Below are positions 6,298-14,899 of a stretch of DNA of 64,000 bases, piece after piece; within the stretch, counting starts at the first letter, position 1, and every line of letters starts with the position of its first letter. This stretch comes from Streptomyces sp. NBC_01276. Lineage in GTDB: Bacteria; Actinomycetota; Actinomycetes; Streptomycetales; Streptomycetaceae. The position numbers and the translations under genes are program-made. The notes under the pieces are model-generated. The model had not been told where the DNA came from. It saw only the letters and a program-made list of their open reading frames with translations, and did no database searches. The stretch is taken from assembly GCF_041435355.1 (NCBI RefSeq), contig NZ_CP108444.1, positions 1-64,000 of the forward strand. Reading direction: 5' to 3'.

Positions 6298-8811
6298 ATG
6301 TCGATGACCACCAGAATCACGCTCCGTCCACACCAGGAAGAGGCTGTGGAAGCCATCGTCCACGGGCTGGAAACTCCTCCGGGAAAGCGGATCCCGAAGG
6401 CAGGACTGCGGGCAACGGTCGTGTCTGCGTGCGGGACCGGAAAGACGTTCATTGCCGCGGCGGCCGCGCTGAGGCTTGCCCGTGGCGGCCGGGTCCTGGT
6501 GCTCCTGCCGACGCTGGATCTCCTCACCCAGACCGCCCGGGAGTGGCGGACTGCCGGCCACACCGGGCCGGCGGTCGCGGTGTGCTCACTTGAGGACAGC
6601 GCCCACCTGCACGACCTGAAGGTGCGCGCCACGACGTCGGCGCCGCAGCTCGCCCTGTGGCACGGCCGGGGCCCGGTCACCGTGTACGCCACCTACGCCT
6701 CCTTGCCGGTCGTGGCCGAGGCATTCGGTGGGGAGTACGGGCTGGTGATGGAGCCCTTCGACCTGGTGGTGGTCGACGAGGCGCACCGGACATCGGGGTC
6801 GGCGGGGAAGGCGTGGGCGGCGGTGCACCGCCAGGAGGTGATCCCGGCCCACCGCCGGCTGTACATGACCGCCACCCCGAGGATCTGGGCCGAGCGGCCG
6901 CGGACGCGGGCCGAGATGCGGTCGGCCGCGGCGGCACACCGGCGGAAGGAAAAGGCCCGGCGGCGAAGGGAAGAGGCTGCCGGGCGCACCTACGTGCCAT
7001 ACCACGAAGCGCTGTCAGCGGAGTTGGCGTGCTCGATGGACGACCCGAAGGTGTTCGGTCCTGTCGTCTACGAGCTGTCGCTGGCGGACGCGATCTCGCG
7101 GGGGCTGCTGGCGCGGTATCAGGTGGTCGTGGCCGAGCTGGTGGACCCTGTCGTGACCCCGGACCGGCTCTATGGGAAGGAGCGGTGGGAGGAGGAACTG
7201 CGGGGCGAGCGGCTCGCAGCGATGCAGACCACCCTCCTGGAAACCATGGCGAGCCACGGTCTGAAGACCACCATCACCTTTCACCACCGCACCATCGAAG
7301 CGCAGGCCTTCGCCGAGGGCCTGCCCCGGGTGGCGGCCCGGCTGCATGCCGTCGACCCGGGCCGGCACCCGGCGAAGGTGTGGGCGGGATGGCTGCGCGG
7401 ACAGCACGAAGCCGAACACCGCGCCGACGTCCTCGCCGACTTCGGACGGCGGGCCGGCCGCGCCGTCCTCGCCAACTGCCGGGTGCTGGGCGAAGGTGTC
7501 GACATCCGCGCCGTGGACAGCGTGGCGCTGATCGACCCCAAGGGGTCCGCCGTCGACATCGTCCAGGCCATCGGCCGGGCCCTGCGCCAAAAGCCCGGGG
7601 AAGGGAAGATGGCGACGCTGATCGTGCCGGTCTTCCTGGCCGAGGACGAAGACCCTGAGGGGATTCTTTCCTCAAAGTCCTACGGACCTTTGATTCGGGT
7701 ATTGCAGGGTCTTCGGGCGCATGATGAGCGTGCCGTGGAAATGCTCGCAATTCCTCAGGAAGCGCAGAAGCGCATCGTAGCGCCGTCGCCCCTGATCGGC
7801 GAGGCGCCCGACGCGGGCGGCGAGGAGGCTCGGCTGCTGCTGCGGTTCGCCGCCCCGCGGGACCCCGCGCTGATCGCGAAGTGGATCAGCTACCAGGTGT
7901 TCAACACCGAACGCCAGGACTGGAGGAGGGGCATCGAAGCCGCGCTCCGGTACCGGGAACGGGAGGGCGACCTGGAGGTGCCCTACGACCACGTGGAGGG
8001 TGCGCACCCCCTCGGGCGGTGGCTCTCCGACCAGCGGCGTGCCTTCCGCGCCGGGCAGATGACCGGGGAGCGGGCCGCCGAGCTGGAGGAGCTCGGGATC
8101 GTGTGGGACACCGCCGACGCCGCCTTCGCCGAGAACCTCGCCGCCGCACGGGCCTACTACGAGCAGCACGGGACCCTGGCCGCGCCGCGGCACGCGACCG
8201 CGCTGGACAAGCCGGTGGGGCAGTGGCTGACCAACGTCCGCCGGCCCGGCGGGCTCGGGAAGGACCCGGAGCGCGCGGAGCGGCGGGCCGCAGCCCTCGC
8301 CGCGATCGATGCGGACTGGAACCCGGGCGCACTCGGGTGGACCGTGGACTGGCAGCGCCAGTACGCAGGCCTGAAGGCCCTCCTCGCGGACGGTGCACGC
8401 CTTGCGGGCATCGTTCCGGGGGTGACATGGCACGGCGAGGACACCGGCCGGTGGCTCGCCACACAGCGCCACGACTTCCGCCGGCTGAACGAGGAGCAGC
8501 AGCGCCGCCTCGCCGGCCTCGGCGTGAAGCCGGCGCGGGCCGTACGGACCCGTACGGCGGCCACGGAGCCGGGCACGACCGCCACGTCCGGGCGGGGCGC
8601 GGAAGCCTTCCACAAGGGCATCCAGGCCCTCACCCAGTACATCGAACGGGAAGGCGGCGGCCTGCCCGGGCGAGCCCACATCGAGCACCTCCCCGACGGC
8701 ACCGAGCACCGCACCGGCGTATGGATCACCAACCAGAAGCAGCGCCGCGACCGGCTCGACCAGACGCAACTCGAAGCCCTCGCCGCACTCGGAGTGCAGT
8801 GGGCGCAATAG
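6298..8811 (+). CDS. Superfamily 2 helicase with helicase-associated repeats (telomere-proximal type)
   Basis: This 837-residue SF2 ATPase has Walker A ACGTGKT (residues 44-50), the DEAH box VVVDEAH, motif III YMTATPR, and C-terminal motifs GEGVDIRAVDSVALIDPKG and QAIGRALRQ. After the core come four helicase-associated (HA) repeats, for example WRRGIEAALRYREREGDLEVP with LGRWLSDQRRAF and AYYEQHGTLAAP with VGQWLTNVRR. This is the architecture of helicase-like proteins encoded near the ends of Streptomyces linear chromosomes and plasmids (TtrA group), one of which has been linked to conjugal transfer of chromosome ends. Exact orthology with TtrA is not established here. GGAG lies just before the ATG. 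Confidence 0.85.
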   Translation: MSMTTRITLRPHQEEAVEAIVHGLETPPGKRIPKAGLRATVVSACGTGKTFIAAAAALRLARGGRVLVLLPTLDLLTQTAREWRTAGHTGPAVAVCSLEDSAHLHDLKVRATTSAPQLALWHGRGPVTVYATYASLPVVAEAFGGEYGLVMEPFDLVVVDEAHRTSGSAGKAWAAVHRQEVIPAHRRLYMTATPRIWAERPRTRAEMRSAAAAHRRKEKARRRREEAAGRTYVPYHEALSAELACSMDDPKVFGPVVYELSLADAISRGLLARYQVVVAELVDPVVTPDRLYGKERWEEELRGERLAAMQTTLLETMASHGLKTTITFHHRTIEAQAFAEGLPRVAARLHAVDPGRHPAKVWAGWLRGQHEAEHRADVLADFGRRAGRAVLANCRVLGEGVDIRAVDSVALIDPKGSAVDIVQAIGRALRQKPGEGKMATLIVPVFLAEDEDPEGILSSKSYGPLIRVLQGLRAHDERAVEMLAIPQEAQKRIVAPSPLIGEAPDAGGEEARLLLRFAAPRDPALIAKWISYQVFNTERQDWRRGIEAALRYREREGDLEVPYDHVEGAHPLGRWLSDQRRAFRAGQMTGERAAELEELGIVWDTADAAFAENLAAARAYYEQHGTLAAPRHATALDKPVGQWLTNVRRPGGLGKDPERAERRAAALAAIDADWNPGALGWTVDWQRQYAGLKALLADGARLAGIVPGVTWHGEDTGRWLATQRHDFRRLNEEQQRRLAGLGVKPARAVRTRTAATEPGTTATSGRGAEAFHKGIQALTQYIEREGGGLPGRAHIEHLPDGTEHRTGVWITNQKQRRDRLDQTQLEALAALGVQWAQ

Positions 8812-9050
8812 CCCCGCGAGGCCGACACCAGGGCGCTGCCCTACGCGGGCGCCACGTTCCTTCCGCAGCAATGTATGGGCTCCCTCACCACCGGCGAAAA
8901 TGGCGGCAGCGCTGCCGCCTGGCTTCGACCGGGCCTCCCCGCCGGAATGACGATGATCAATCCGCTCCACGGCTGAATCCGCAGCGTTCGCGGCCGGAAC
9001 GGCGGGCGCGGCGTCGGGATTTGTGCGGGTTGTCGGGTGATGATGGCCCA

Positions 9051-9686
9051 GTGCGACTTGATCACGTGTCCTACGCGGTGGCCCGCGACAGCTTCGTCTC
9101 CACCGTCCAGTGGATCGGATCGGCCCTCGGCGGCGGGTTCGTCGACGGGGGCGTGCACCCGCGATTCGGCACCCGCAACTTCATTCTCCCCCTGAGCGGC
9201 GGCACCTACGTCGAGGTCGTCACCACGCTCGACCACCCCGCCGCCGACCGCGCACCCTTCGGCCAGGCAGTCGCGCGCCGCGCCGCCGAGGGCGGCGGCT
9301 GGCTCGGCTGGGTGGTCTCCGTCGACGACATCGCCCCGGTCGAAGCCCGCCTCGGCCGCACCTCGACCGAGGGCCACCGTGTCCGCCCCGACGGGCTCGA
9401 CCTGAGGTGGAAGCAAATCGGCCTGCTGGAGCTTCTGGAGGACCCGCAACTGCCTTACTTCCTTCAGTGGTTGGTACCCAACGAGGAGCGCCCGAGCGCC
9501 GACCCGCGCACCTCCACCACCATCCACGGGGTCTCCATCGCCGGCAACGCCGCCTCCATCGCCGAATTCCTAGGCGAACCGGCCGACCACCCCCTCGACC
9601 AGATCGACGTCACCTGGGTCGAGGATGAGGAACCCGGCCTGGTCTCGGTCGAGTTCGCCACCGCTCACGGCCCCGTCACGATCTGA
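9051..9686 (+). CDS. Glyoxalase-like (VOC) domain protein
   Basis: This 211-residue protein begins RLDHVSYAV and contains GTRNFILPLSGGTYVEVVTTL and HGVSIAG, a pattern typical of the actinobacterial glyoxalase-like domain family. The family is of unknown substrate and lies in the vicinal oxygen chelate fold. The GTG at 9051 is the conserved start for this family; there is no ribosome site, so the mRNA may be leaderless. A terminator follows directly. Confidence 0.75.
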   Translation: MRLDHVSYAVARDSFVSTVQWIGSALGGGFVDGGVHPRFGTRNFILPLSGGTYVEVVTTLDHPAADRAPFGQAVARRAAEGGGWLGWVVSVDDIAPVEARLGRTSTEGHRVRPDGLDLRWKQIGLLELLEDPQLPYFLQWLVPNEERPSADPRTSTTIHGVSIAGNAASIAEFLGEPADHPLDQIDVTWVEDEEPGLVSVEFATAHGPVTI

Positions 9687-9725
9687 CCCCTGCCGACTGC
9701 CCCGCGGGAGCAGCCGGCAGGGGTC
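9685..9725 (+). terminator. Stem-loop terminator after VOC gene
   Basis: GACCCCTGCCG at 9685-9695 pairs with CGGCAGGGGTC at 9715-9725. The stem overlaps the stop codon of the VOC gene. The following 200 bases up to the cyclophilin stop show no gene. Confidence 0.6.
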
Positions 9726-9930
9726 TACGGTTGGACGGCGGTCAAGGCGTGCCTCCGCACGCTCTCCCTCCTCGGCGGCTGGGCAATAGCCTCGCTGCTC
9801 CGGACGCGGAGGCGAACGGCTTCTCCGTGGCCCTGTGGAAAAGGGGATTCGGGTGGCGTCGAGCAGCCGCCGGAAGCGCGGCCTCAGGCGCCAGGCACGC
9901 TCATCGAGGTCGTGGCCATGTCATGGTGCG

Positions 9931-10656
9931 TCAATGCCGGCCGGACGGCCGGACGCGGAGCAGCTCGGTCCGTAGTACGGGTGTGCCGTCGACCGGTGCC
10001 GGGTTCTCCGCGGTCGGCTCGATGCCTCCGGCGGCGGTCTTGTCGAGTGTTGCCAGGCCGTCGGGTCCGACGGTGCCGAACACCGTGTAGTTCGGTCGCA
10101 GTGCGGAGTCGCCGTAGACGACGAAGAACTGTGAGCCGTTCGTGTCCGGACCGGCGTTGGCCATCGCCAGCAGGCCGCGTCCGTAGAGGCGGCGCGTGCC
10201 GGTGGGATCGGTGGGTGCGGGCGGCAGGTCGACCGGCAGCTCGTCCTTGTACTTGTACCCGGGCCCGCCCTCACCGGTACCGGTCGGGTCGCCGCACTGC
10301 AGGACCTTCAGCGTCGGATACGCCGTCAGGCGGTGGCACACCGTACGGTCGTAGAACCCGTGCCGTGCCAGGTGCAGGAAGCTCTGGACCGTGCACGGCG
10401 CCTTGGCCCGGTCAAGGTGCAGCGGGAGGGGGCCCTGGCTGGTCGGGACGGCCATGTCGATCACGCCACGGCTGGGGGTGCGCCGCGGGTCGGGCGGCAG
10501 CGGAACAGGGCGCGCCGGCGGCTCGTCCGGGGTCTGTGCGTACTGGCAGGGACCGTGCGTGGTGCGCGGTGGAGCGCCGTCGGAAGCGGTGGCGACGCTC
10601 CCCCCGGACACGACTAACGTCACGGCCGCGAATGCGCTGATCAGTGCTCGTTTCAT
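9931..10656 (-). CDS. Secreted cyclophilin-type peptidyl-prolyl isomerase
   Basis: This 241-residue protein has a signal peptide (KRALISAFAAVTLVVSGG...VATA). The cyclophilin domain shows HLARHGFYDRTVCHRL, GTGEGGPGYKYKDE, GLLAMANAGPDTNGSQFFV and YTVFGTV. The QFF and MAN motifs of the active site are kept. It would assist folding of exported proteins outside the membrane. AGGAGGG precedes the ATG at 10656. There are Cys residues in the N-terminal linker (GPCQYA) and in the catalytic domain. Confidence 0.85.
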   Translation of the reverse strand: MKRALISAFAAVTLVVSGGSVATASDGAPPRTTHGPCQYAQTPDEPPARPVPLPPDPRRTPSRGVIDMAVPTSQGPLPLHLDRAKAPCTVQSFLHLARHGFYDRTVCHRLTAYPTLKVLQCGDPTGTGEGGPGYKYKDELPVDLPPAPTDPTGTRRLYGRGLLAMANAGPDTNGSQFFVVYGDSALRPNYTVFGTVGPDGLATLDKTAAGGIEPTAENPAPVDGTPVLRTELLRVRPSGRH

Positions 10657-10702
10657 GTTGCGCGCCCTCCTGATGATCGCCAGGTTTTGGAGCGGTCGCA
10701 GT

Positions 10703-10960
10703 CTAGGGCGTGGTTTGGCAGGCGGGAATGGTGAGTAACGGCAGGAGGCCGACGCGGGCGACCCCGAGGTCCTCGCCCTCCAGTTGACGTCCCTGCTCGA
10801 CGGAGCCACGGGCGGTGCAGGCGTCGGCCGCCCCACAGGCACCAGACGGCGGTCCGGCCGCCGGCAACCGACGCGCCCCGCACCAACCGGCTGTCCTCAC
10901 CCACACCCACCAGCACAGCTCCCGCTCATCCGCGGGGACGTCGTGGTCGTTGTCACTCAC
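10703..10960 (-). CDS. Small hypothetical protein behind a very strong ribosome site, possibly frameshifted
   Basis: GGAGGAGG lies ten bases before GTG 10960. The 85-residue product starts SDNDHDVPADERELCWWVWVRTAGWC, grouped here as SDNDHDVPADERE then LCWWVWVRTAGWC. The N-terminal 25 residues look coding, while the remainder is Ala/Gly-rich and less convincing. The overlapping frame at 10653-10916 contains LVRGASVAGGRTAVWCLWGG, so an ancestral gene may have been frameshifted near codon 25. No family is recognised. Confidence 0.4.
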   Translation of the reverse strand: MSDNDHDVPADERELCWWVWVRTAGWCGARRLPAAGPPSGACGAADACTARGSVEQGRQLEGEDLGVARVGLLPLLTIPACQTTP

Positions 10961-11201
10961 CGGTCGTCGCCTCCTCCTTCGGACCAAGTGCGCCGGTCGG
11001 TCGGGCGCGGGCACATGTGTGGGCCTGCGTCACCGCGGCGGGGTTCCCGCGCACCTTCTTCTGCCGCGTGACGGGGGTGGCCCTCCCCCCGAAACCACAT
11101 CGACGCCGAACGCGCGACGACATCGTCGTGGCCGTCGCGCAGGGTGGCGGTGCGGGACCGGTCGGCAGCGCCGGAGGCGGGGTATCGCAACTCTTCTATG
11201 T

Positions 11202-11215
11202 ATAAGATATCGTAT
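11202..11215. promoter_or_regulatory. Operator-like site, ATAAGA-TA-TCGTAT
   Basis: This near-palindrome lies 63 bases before the aldo/keto reductase start. It matches the perfect site ATAAGACATCTTAT at 16634 in 11 of 12 arm positions. It is a likely MarR-type operator inside the promoter. Confidence 0.55.
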
Positions 11216-11277
11216 AGTCTGCGGTCGCCGCTGGTGTGTGTGCGGGGCCGTGGGGCACACCGACGGAAGGGGAAGCT

Positions 11278-12300
11278 GTGCGCACGACCACTCTCGGACG
11301 TACCGGCATCACGGTCAGCCGCATCGCTCTGGGCACGATGATGCTCGGCGCTTGGGGGAACCGGGACCACGGGGACGGTGAGCGTCTGGTTCGTGCCGCT
11401 CTGGACGCCGGGGTCAACCTCGTCGACACGGCGGACATGTACTCGGAGGGGGAGTCGGAGCGGATCGTCGGGAAGGCGCTCAAGGGGCGGCGGGACGAGG
11501 TCGTGCTCGCGACCAAGGTGCATTTCCCCATGGGTGGGGGCGGCAACCGGCAGGGCAATTCGCGGCGCTGGATACGGCAGGCCGTCGAGGGGAGCCTGCG
11601 GCGGCTGGACACGGACCGGATCGACCTGTACCAGGTGCACCGGCCCGATCCGTCGACGGACATCGACGAAACGCTGTCGGTCCTGTCCGACCTGGTGCGG
11701 GAGGGGAAGGTGCTCGCCATCGGGAGTTCGGACTTCCCGGCGGAGCAGATGGTGGAAGCCCGCTGGACGGCCGAGCGTCGCGGGCACGTGCCCTTCCACA
11801 CGGAGCAGCCTCCGTACTCCGTCTTCATGCGGGGCGTGGAGCGTGCGGTGCTGCCGACCGCGCAGAAGTACGGCGTCGGCGTCCTGACGTGGAGTCCGCT
11901 GGCCAGTGGCTGGCTCACCGGCAAGTACCGCCGCGGCGGGCCGCTGGAACTCAACGACTTCCGGCGTACCCTCATCCCGCACAAGTTCGACCAGAGCCTG
12001 CCGGGCAACGCCCGTAAGTACGAGGTGGTCGAGGATCTGCTGCGGCTCGCCTCCGACGCGGGGCTCTCCCTCACGCACCTCGCGCTGGCCTTCGTACTGA
12101 GCCATCCGGCCGTCGACAGCGCCATCATCGGCCCGCGCACCGCCGACCAGTTGAAGGACCTGCTGGCCGCCGATGTGGAACTGGACCACGCCGTGCTGGA
12201 CCGGATCGACGAACTGGTCCCTCCCGGTACCGACCTCAATCCCGCGGACGCGGACTACTCACCGCCGCAGCTGGCGGACGCGTCGCTGCGCAGGCGCTGA
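11278..12300 (+). CDS. Aldo/keto reductase
   Basis: This 340-residue NADPH-dependent AKR barrel protein has TLGRTGITVSRIALGTM, NLVDTADMYSEGESERIVGKAL (catalytic Asp and Tyr), VLATKVHF (Lys), RIDLYQVHRPDPS (His), IGSSDFPAEQM, and the cofactor end AIIGPRTADQLKD. It reduces an aldehyde or ketone; the substrate is unknown. GTG at 11278 follows GAAGGGGAAGC. The promoter carries an operator shared with the marR gene and the MFS and FAD-monooxygenase units, placing this enzyme in the same regulon as the polyketide locus. Confidence 0.85.
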   Translation: MRTTTLGRTGITVSRIALGTMMLGAWGNRDHGDGERLVRAALDAGVNLVDTADMYSEGESERIVGKALKGRRDEVVLATKVHFPMGGGGNRQGNSRRWIRQAVEGSLRRLDTDRIDLYQVHRPDPSTDIDETLSVLSDLVREGKVLAIGSSDFPAEQMVEARWTAERRGHVPFHTEQPPYSVFMRGVERAVLPTAQKYGVGVLTWSPLASGWLTGKYRRGGPLELNDFRRTLIPHKFDQSLPGNARKYEVVEDLLRLASDAGLSLTHLALAFVLSHPAVDSAIIGPRTADQLKDLLAADVELDHAVLDRIDELVPPGTDLNPADADYSPPQLADASLRRR

Positions 12301-12301
12301 C

Positions 12302-12592
12302 GTGTACGCCGAGAGCGTGCCGACGGGCACGTGCGGGTCACGGGCCGCCGCGCAGGAGCTGCTGCACGGGCCGGGGATCGAGCCGGCGCACCCTGTTCCC
12401 CTGTCGCCGCGGCATGCCGTGCACCAGTGGTCGAACGGCTTCGGCCAGGACGCGCGCCGCTCGACGGTGAGCGACGCGCTGCCGGCCGTGGTCCTGGGTC
12501 CCCCGCCGCGGAGTGGTGGCGGTGAGGAAGTACGGCTGTTCTTCGCCCGGCGCCGTCCCCGGACCGAAACGCACGGGCCGGAGACCATCTGA
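12302..12592 (+). CDS. Small hypothetical protein coupled to aldo/keto reductase
   Basis: The GTG starts one base after the reductase stop codon and the 96-codon frame has about 90 percent G or C in third positions, which supports coding. The product includes AAAQELLHGPGIEPAHPVPL and VHQWSNGFGQDARRSTV. No family is recognised and there is no separate ribosome site. An antisense frame covers the same region, so this call is tentative. Confidence 0.35.
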   Translation: MYAESVPTGTCGSRAAAQELLHGPGIEPAHPVPLSPRHAVHQWSNGFGQDARRSTVSDALPAVVLGPPPRSGGGEEVRLFFARRRPRTETHGPETI

Positions 12593-12622
12593 TGTCAGAT
12601 CATGCGCAGGGGTCATGTGGTG

Positions 12623-12636
12623 ATAAGAGATATGCG
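12623..12636. promoter_or_regulatory. Operator half-site before marR gene
   Basis: ATAAGAGATATGCG keeps the left arm ATAAGA of the regulon site and a weak right arm. It lies 16 bases before the MarR start, so it could mediate autoregulation. Confidence 0.4.
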
Positions 12637-12651
12637 GGTAACCTTAACGTC

Positions 12652-13104
12652 ATGGCGTCATCGGCGATGGAAGAACGTATCGGGGACCACATCAAGCGGG
12701 TGGAGCAGGAGCTCACGTCCGCCAAGCATGCTGCCCTGAAGCCGTTCAAGCTCAATGTCCCCCAGTACAACGTGCTCCTGGCGCTCCAGCAGCAGCCGGG
12801 GCTGTCCGGGGCGGCGCTCGCGCGCCGCGGCATGGTCACACCGCAGACGATGTCGTCGGTACTGGCCACAGTGGAAGGCCGGGGTCTGGTCGAGCGCCGC
12901 CCGCACCCGATCCACCAGCAGATCCTGGAAGCCCGCCTCACCCGCACCGGAGGTGCCCTGATCCGGCGCGCCGACGAGGCCGTCCGGGGCGTGGAAGCCG
13001 TCCTGACCGCCTGCTTCGAGGCCGACGCGGCCAGAGAGTTCCTGGCGCGGCTGGAGACGTGTTCCGAGGCGCTGGCGGGCTACAAGCCGGCCGAGGGGAA
13101 GTAG
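12652..13104 (+). CDS. MarR-family transcriptional regulator
   Basis: This 150-residue MarR winged helix protein has helical dimer segments at both ends. The winged helix contains LNVPQYNVLLALQQQPGLSGAALARR, then TPQTMSSVLATVEGRGLVERR and the wing HQQILEARLTRTGG. MarR proteins usually repress and release DNA on binding phenolic or aromatic ligands, which fits a locus with an aromatic-type PKS and phenol hydroxylase. It is the best candidate to bind the ATAAGA-N2-TCTTAT sites in this window, one of which overlaps its own promoter. ATG at 12652 is chosen because the family N-terminus begins there. Confidence 0.85.
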   Translation: MASSAMEERIGDHIKRVEQELTSAKHAALKPFKLNVPQYNVLLALQQQPGLSGAALARRGMVTPQTMSSVLATVEGRGLVERRPHPIHQQILEARLTRTGGALIRRADEAVRGVEAVLTACFEADAAREFLARLETCSEALAGYKPAEGK

Positions 13105-13124
13105 GGGCGGCCGGACGACAGGCG

Positions 13125-13189
13125 CCTCGATGCAAAGCCCCGGCCGGGGCGGGCCCGGAGCCCGCCCCGGCCGGGGCTTTGCATCGAGG
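13125..13189. terminator. Bidirectional terminator, 30-bp perfect stem
   Basis: Two perfectly complementary 30-base arms (13125-13154 and 13160-13189) flank a CCGGA loop between the convergent marR and SDR genes. A-rich and T-rich positions within the arms let it serve both strands. Confidence 0.85.
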
Positions 13190-13200
13190 TCCTTCGGGAC

Positions 13201-13926
13201 CTACCAGGCGACGGGGCCCTCGTCGTCGAAGAAGCCGCCGGTGGGGCCGTCCTCGTCGAGGGTGGCCAGGTGGACGACGATACGGGCGCCCTCCTCGACG
13301 GTGCGGGTGCCCTGATGGCCGTTGAGGTCGGTGGCCACGTACCCGGGTGTGGCGGAATTGATCTTCAGGGGGGTGCCGGCGAACTCGCGTGCGTAGTGCA
13401 GGGTGAGTGAGTTGAGCGCCGCCTTGGAGGAGTTGTAGGCGAGCAGTTGCCGGTGCGGTGTTGACAGGTCGGCGGCCTTGGCGAGGGAGCCGAGGCGGCT
13501 GGAGACGTTCACCACACGGCCCGCGGGCGATGTGCGCAGCAGGGGCAGCAGGGCGTGCGTCGTGGTGATGACGCCGAAGACGTTCGTCGCGTAGATGTCG
13601 CGGGCGAGACCTGCCGTCGTGGCGCTGGGTTCGACGTCGTCCTCGACGATGCCGGCGTTGTTGACCAGGACGTCCAGGCGCCCGAAGTCCTCCTCGACGG
13701 CCGCGGCGGCCGCCTGGACGGTGGCTTCGTCGGTGACGTCGAGGTGCACGAAGCGGGCGTCGATGCCGCTGTGGCGCAGTTCGTCCGCCGTCCTCTCGCC
13801 GCGGGCCGCGTCACGGGCGCCGATCAGCACGGTCATGCCCATCCGGCCCAACTGGCGTGCGGTTTCCCGGCCCAGGCCCTTGTTGGCGCCGGTGATCAGG
13901 GCGTACCGGCGGTCCGGCTTCGTCAT
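13201..13926 (-). CDS. Short-chain dehydrogenase/reductase
   Basis: This 241-residue classical SDR has the cofactor motif TGANKGLG near the start, DVTDEATV, the NNAG motif (LVNNAGI), the catalytic Ser in RVVNVSSRLG, and YNSSKAAL carrying Tyr and Lys. An Arg after the second beta strand (LIGARDAARG) suggests NADPH. It is the most 3' gene of a minus-strand unit running from the MFS gene (SDR, cyclase, ABM, MFS). GGAAGGAC precedes the ATG. It probably reduces or oxidises a keto group of the locus product. Confidence 0.85.
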   Translation of the reverse strand: MTKPDRRYALITGANKGLGRETARQLGRMGMTVLIGARDAARGERTADELRHSGIDARFVHLDVTDEATVQAAAAAVEEDFGRLDVLVNNAGIVEDDVEPSATTAGLARDIYATNVFGVITTTHALLPLLRTSPAGRVVNVSSRLGSLAKAADLSTPHRQLLAYNSSKAALNSLTLHYAREFAGTPLKINSATPGYVATDLNGHQGTRTVEEGARIVVHLATLDEDGPTGGFFDDEGPVAW

Positions 13927-14004
13927 GGGGGTCCTTCCTGCTTCCTGTCGCATGGCGGAGGGGCGGGCGCGCCGTGAGGCACGCCCGCCCGCGAGGTGGT
14001 CCGG

Positions 14005-14850
14005 TCAGTAGATGCCGAACACCCGGCAGGGGCCGGCGAAGCCCTTGCGGTGCTTGATCAGCCCGACGAGGGCGGTGGCCCCGAAGTCGGGCACGGTGTC
14101 GAGGTTGGCGATGTTCTCGACGCCGTAGCGCATGTCGCCGAGAATGATGCGGTGTGCGCCGGGGTCGTCGATCTGCAGGTTCTTCGAGGCGTCGAGGCTG
14201 GGGGTGTCGGTGCCGGCGGCGACGATCGAACGCTCGCGCACGAGGAGCTCGGCCGCGTCGAAGCCCAGGCCGGGGAAATGCGGAACGCCGTCGGCATCCC
14301 GGTTGATGTAGGCCCCCGGCGTGTTGATCCGGTCGCACCAGCCCGAGTCCATGACGACCAGGGCGCCGTCGGGGATCCGGCCGTAGCGGCTCTCGTACGC
14401 CAGGATGTCGTCGGCGGTCAGGGTGGCGTCGTGGTCCTTGGCGACGCGTTCGCCGATGCGAATGACGCACAGCGGTGCGATCAGGCGGTCGATGGGGATC
14501 TCGTCGGTGTAGATGGGCCCGTCCACGAGGTGTGCGGGGCCGTCCACGTGGGTTCCGGTGTGCTCGTCGATCTCCAGCTTGTTGGCGTTGAACCCCTCGT
14601 CCGCGATGTGGGCGAAGTGGTCGATGTTGGGCTTGAGGACGATCGGTTCCAGTACGGGGAAGTCGTTGCCGAAGGTGTGCGTGAGGTCGCTGACCCGGCT
14701 GCCCCGGATCAGCGGGGCCGGCTCACGCGCGGGGCGCGGGGCGTCCCGGGCCCCGGCGTTCGTGGCGGTTTCGGTGTCCGTGCCGGGATGACCGCCGCAG
14801 TGGTGGCCGTCCTGTCCGTGGACGAGCTTCATGACGTCGGGACTGCACAT
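14005..14850 (-). CDS. Cyclase-family (kynurenine formamidase-fold) metal hydrolase
   Basis: This 281-residue member of the putative cyclase family (PF04199) has SDLTHTFGNDFPV, the metal-binding signature DEHTGTHVDGPAH, the second His/Asp-rich segment VMDSGWCDR, FPGLGFDAAELL, and AAGTDTPSLD. Family members hydrolyse amides or lactones, or catalyse cyclisation in polyketide routes. The N-terminus carries a His/Cys-rich stretch (HGQDGHHCGGHPG) not usual in the family and of unclear purpose. AGGAGGA is six bases before the ATG. It lies between the SDR and ABM genes in one operon. Confidence 0.8.
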   Translation of the reverse strand: MCSPDVMKLVHGQDGHHCGGHPGTDTETATNAGARDAPRPAREPAPLIRGSRVSDLTHTFGNDFPVLEPIVLKPNIDHFAHIADEGFNANKLEIDEHTGTHVDGPAHLVDGPIYTDEIPIDRLIAPLCVIRIGERVAKDHDATLTADDILAYESRYGRIPDGALVVMDSGWCDRINTPGAYINRDADGVPHFPGLGFDAAELLVRERSIVAAGTDTPSLDASKNLQIDDPGAHRIILGDMRYGVENIANLDTVPDFGATALVGLIKHRKGFAGPCRVFGIY

Positions 14851-14899
14851 GGAGTCCTCCTCTGTGGTCGGCGGGCCGGTCGGGTTCCGGCCGGGGGGC

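Noticed and set aside
7881..9050. Plus-strand frame upstream of the VOC gene
   Set aside because: It overlaps the helicase out of frame. The VOC gene starts at GTG 9051 with the family N-terminus.
12259..12616. Minus-strand frames between the aldo/keto reductase and marR
   Set aside because: They are antisense to a plus-strand frame with better third-position bias and have no ribosome site.
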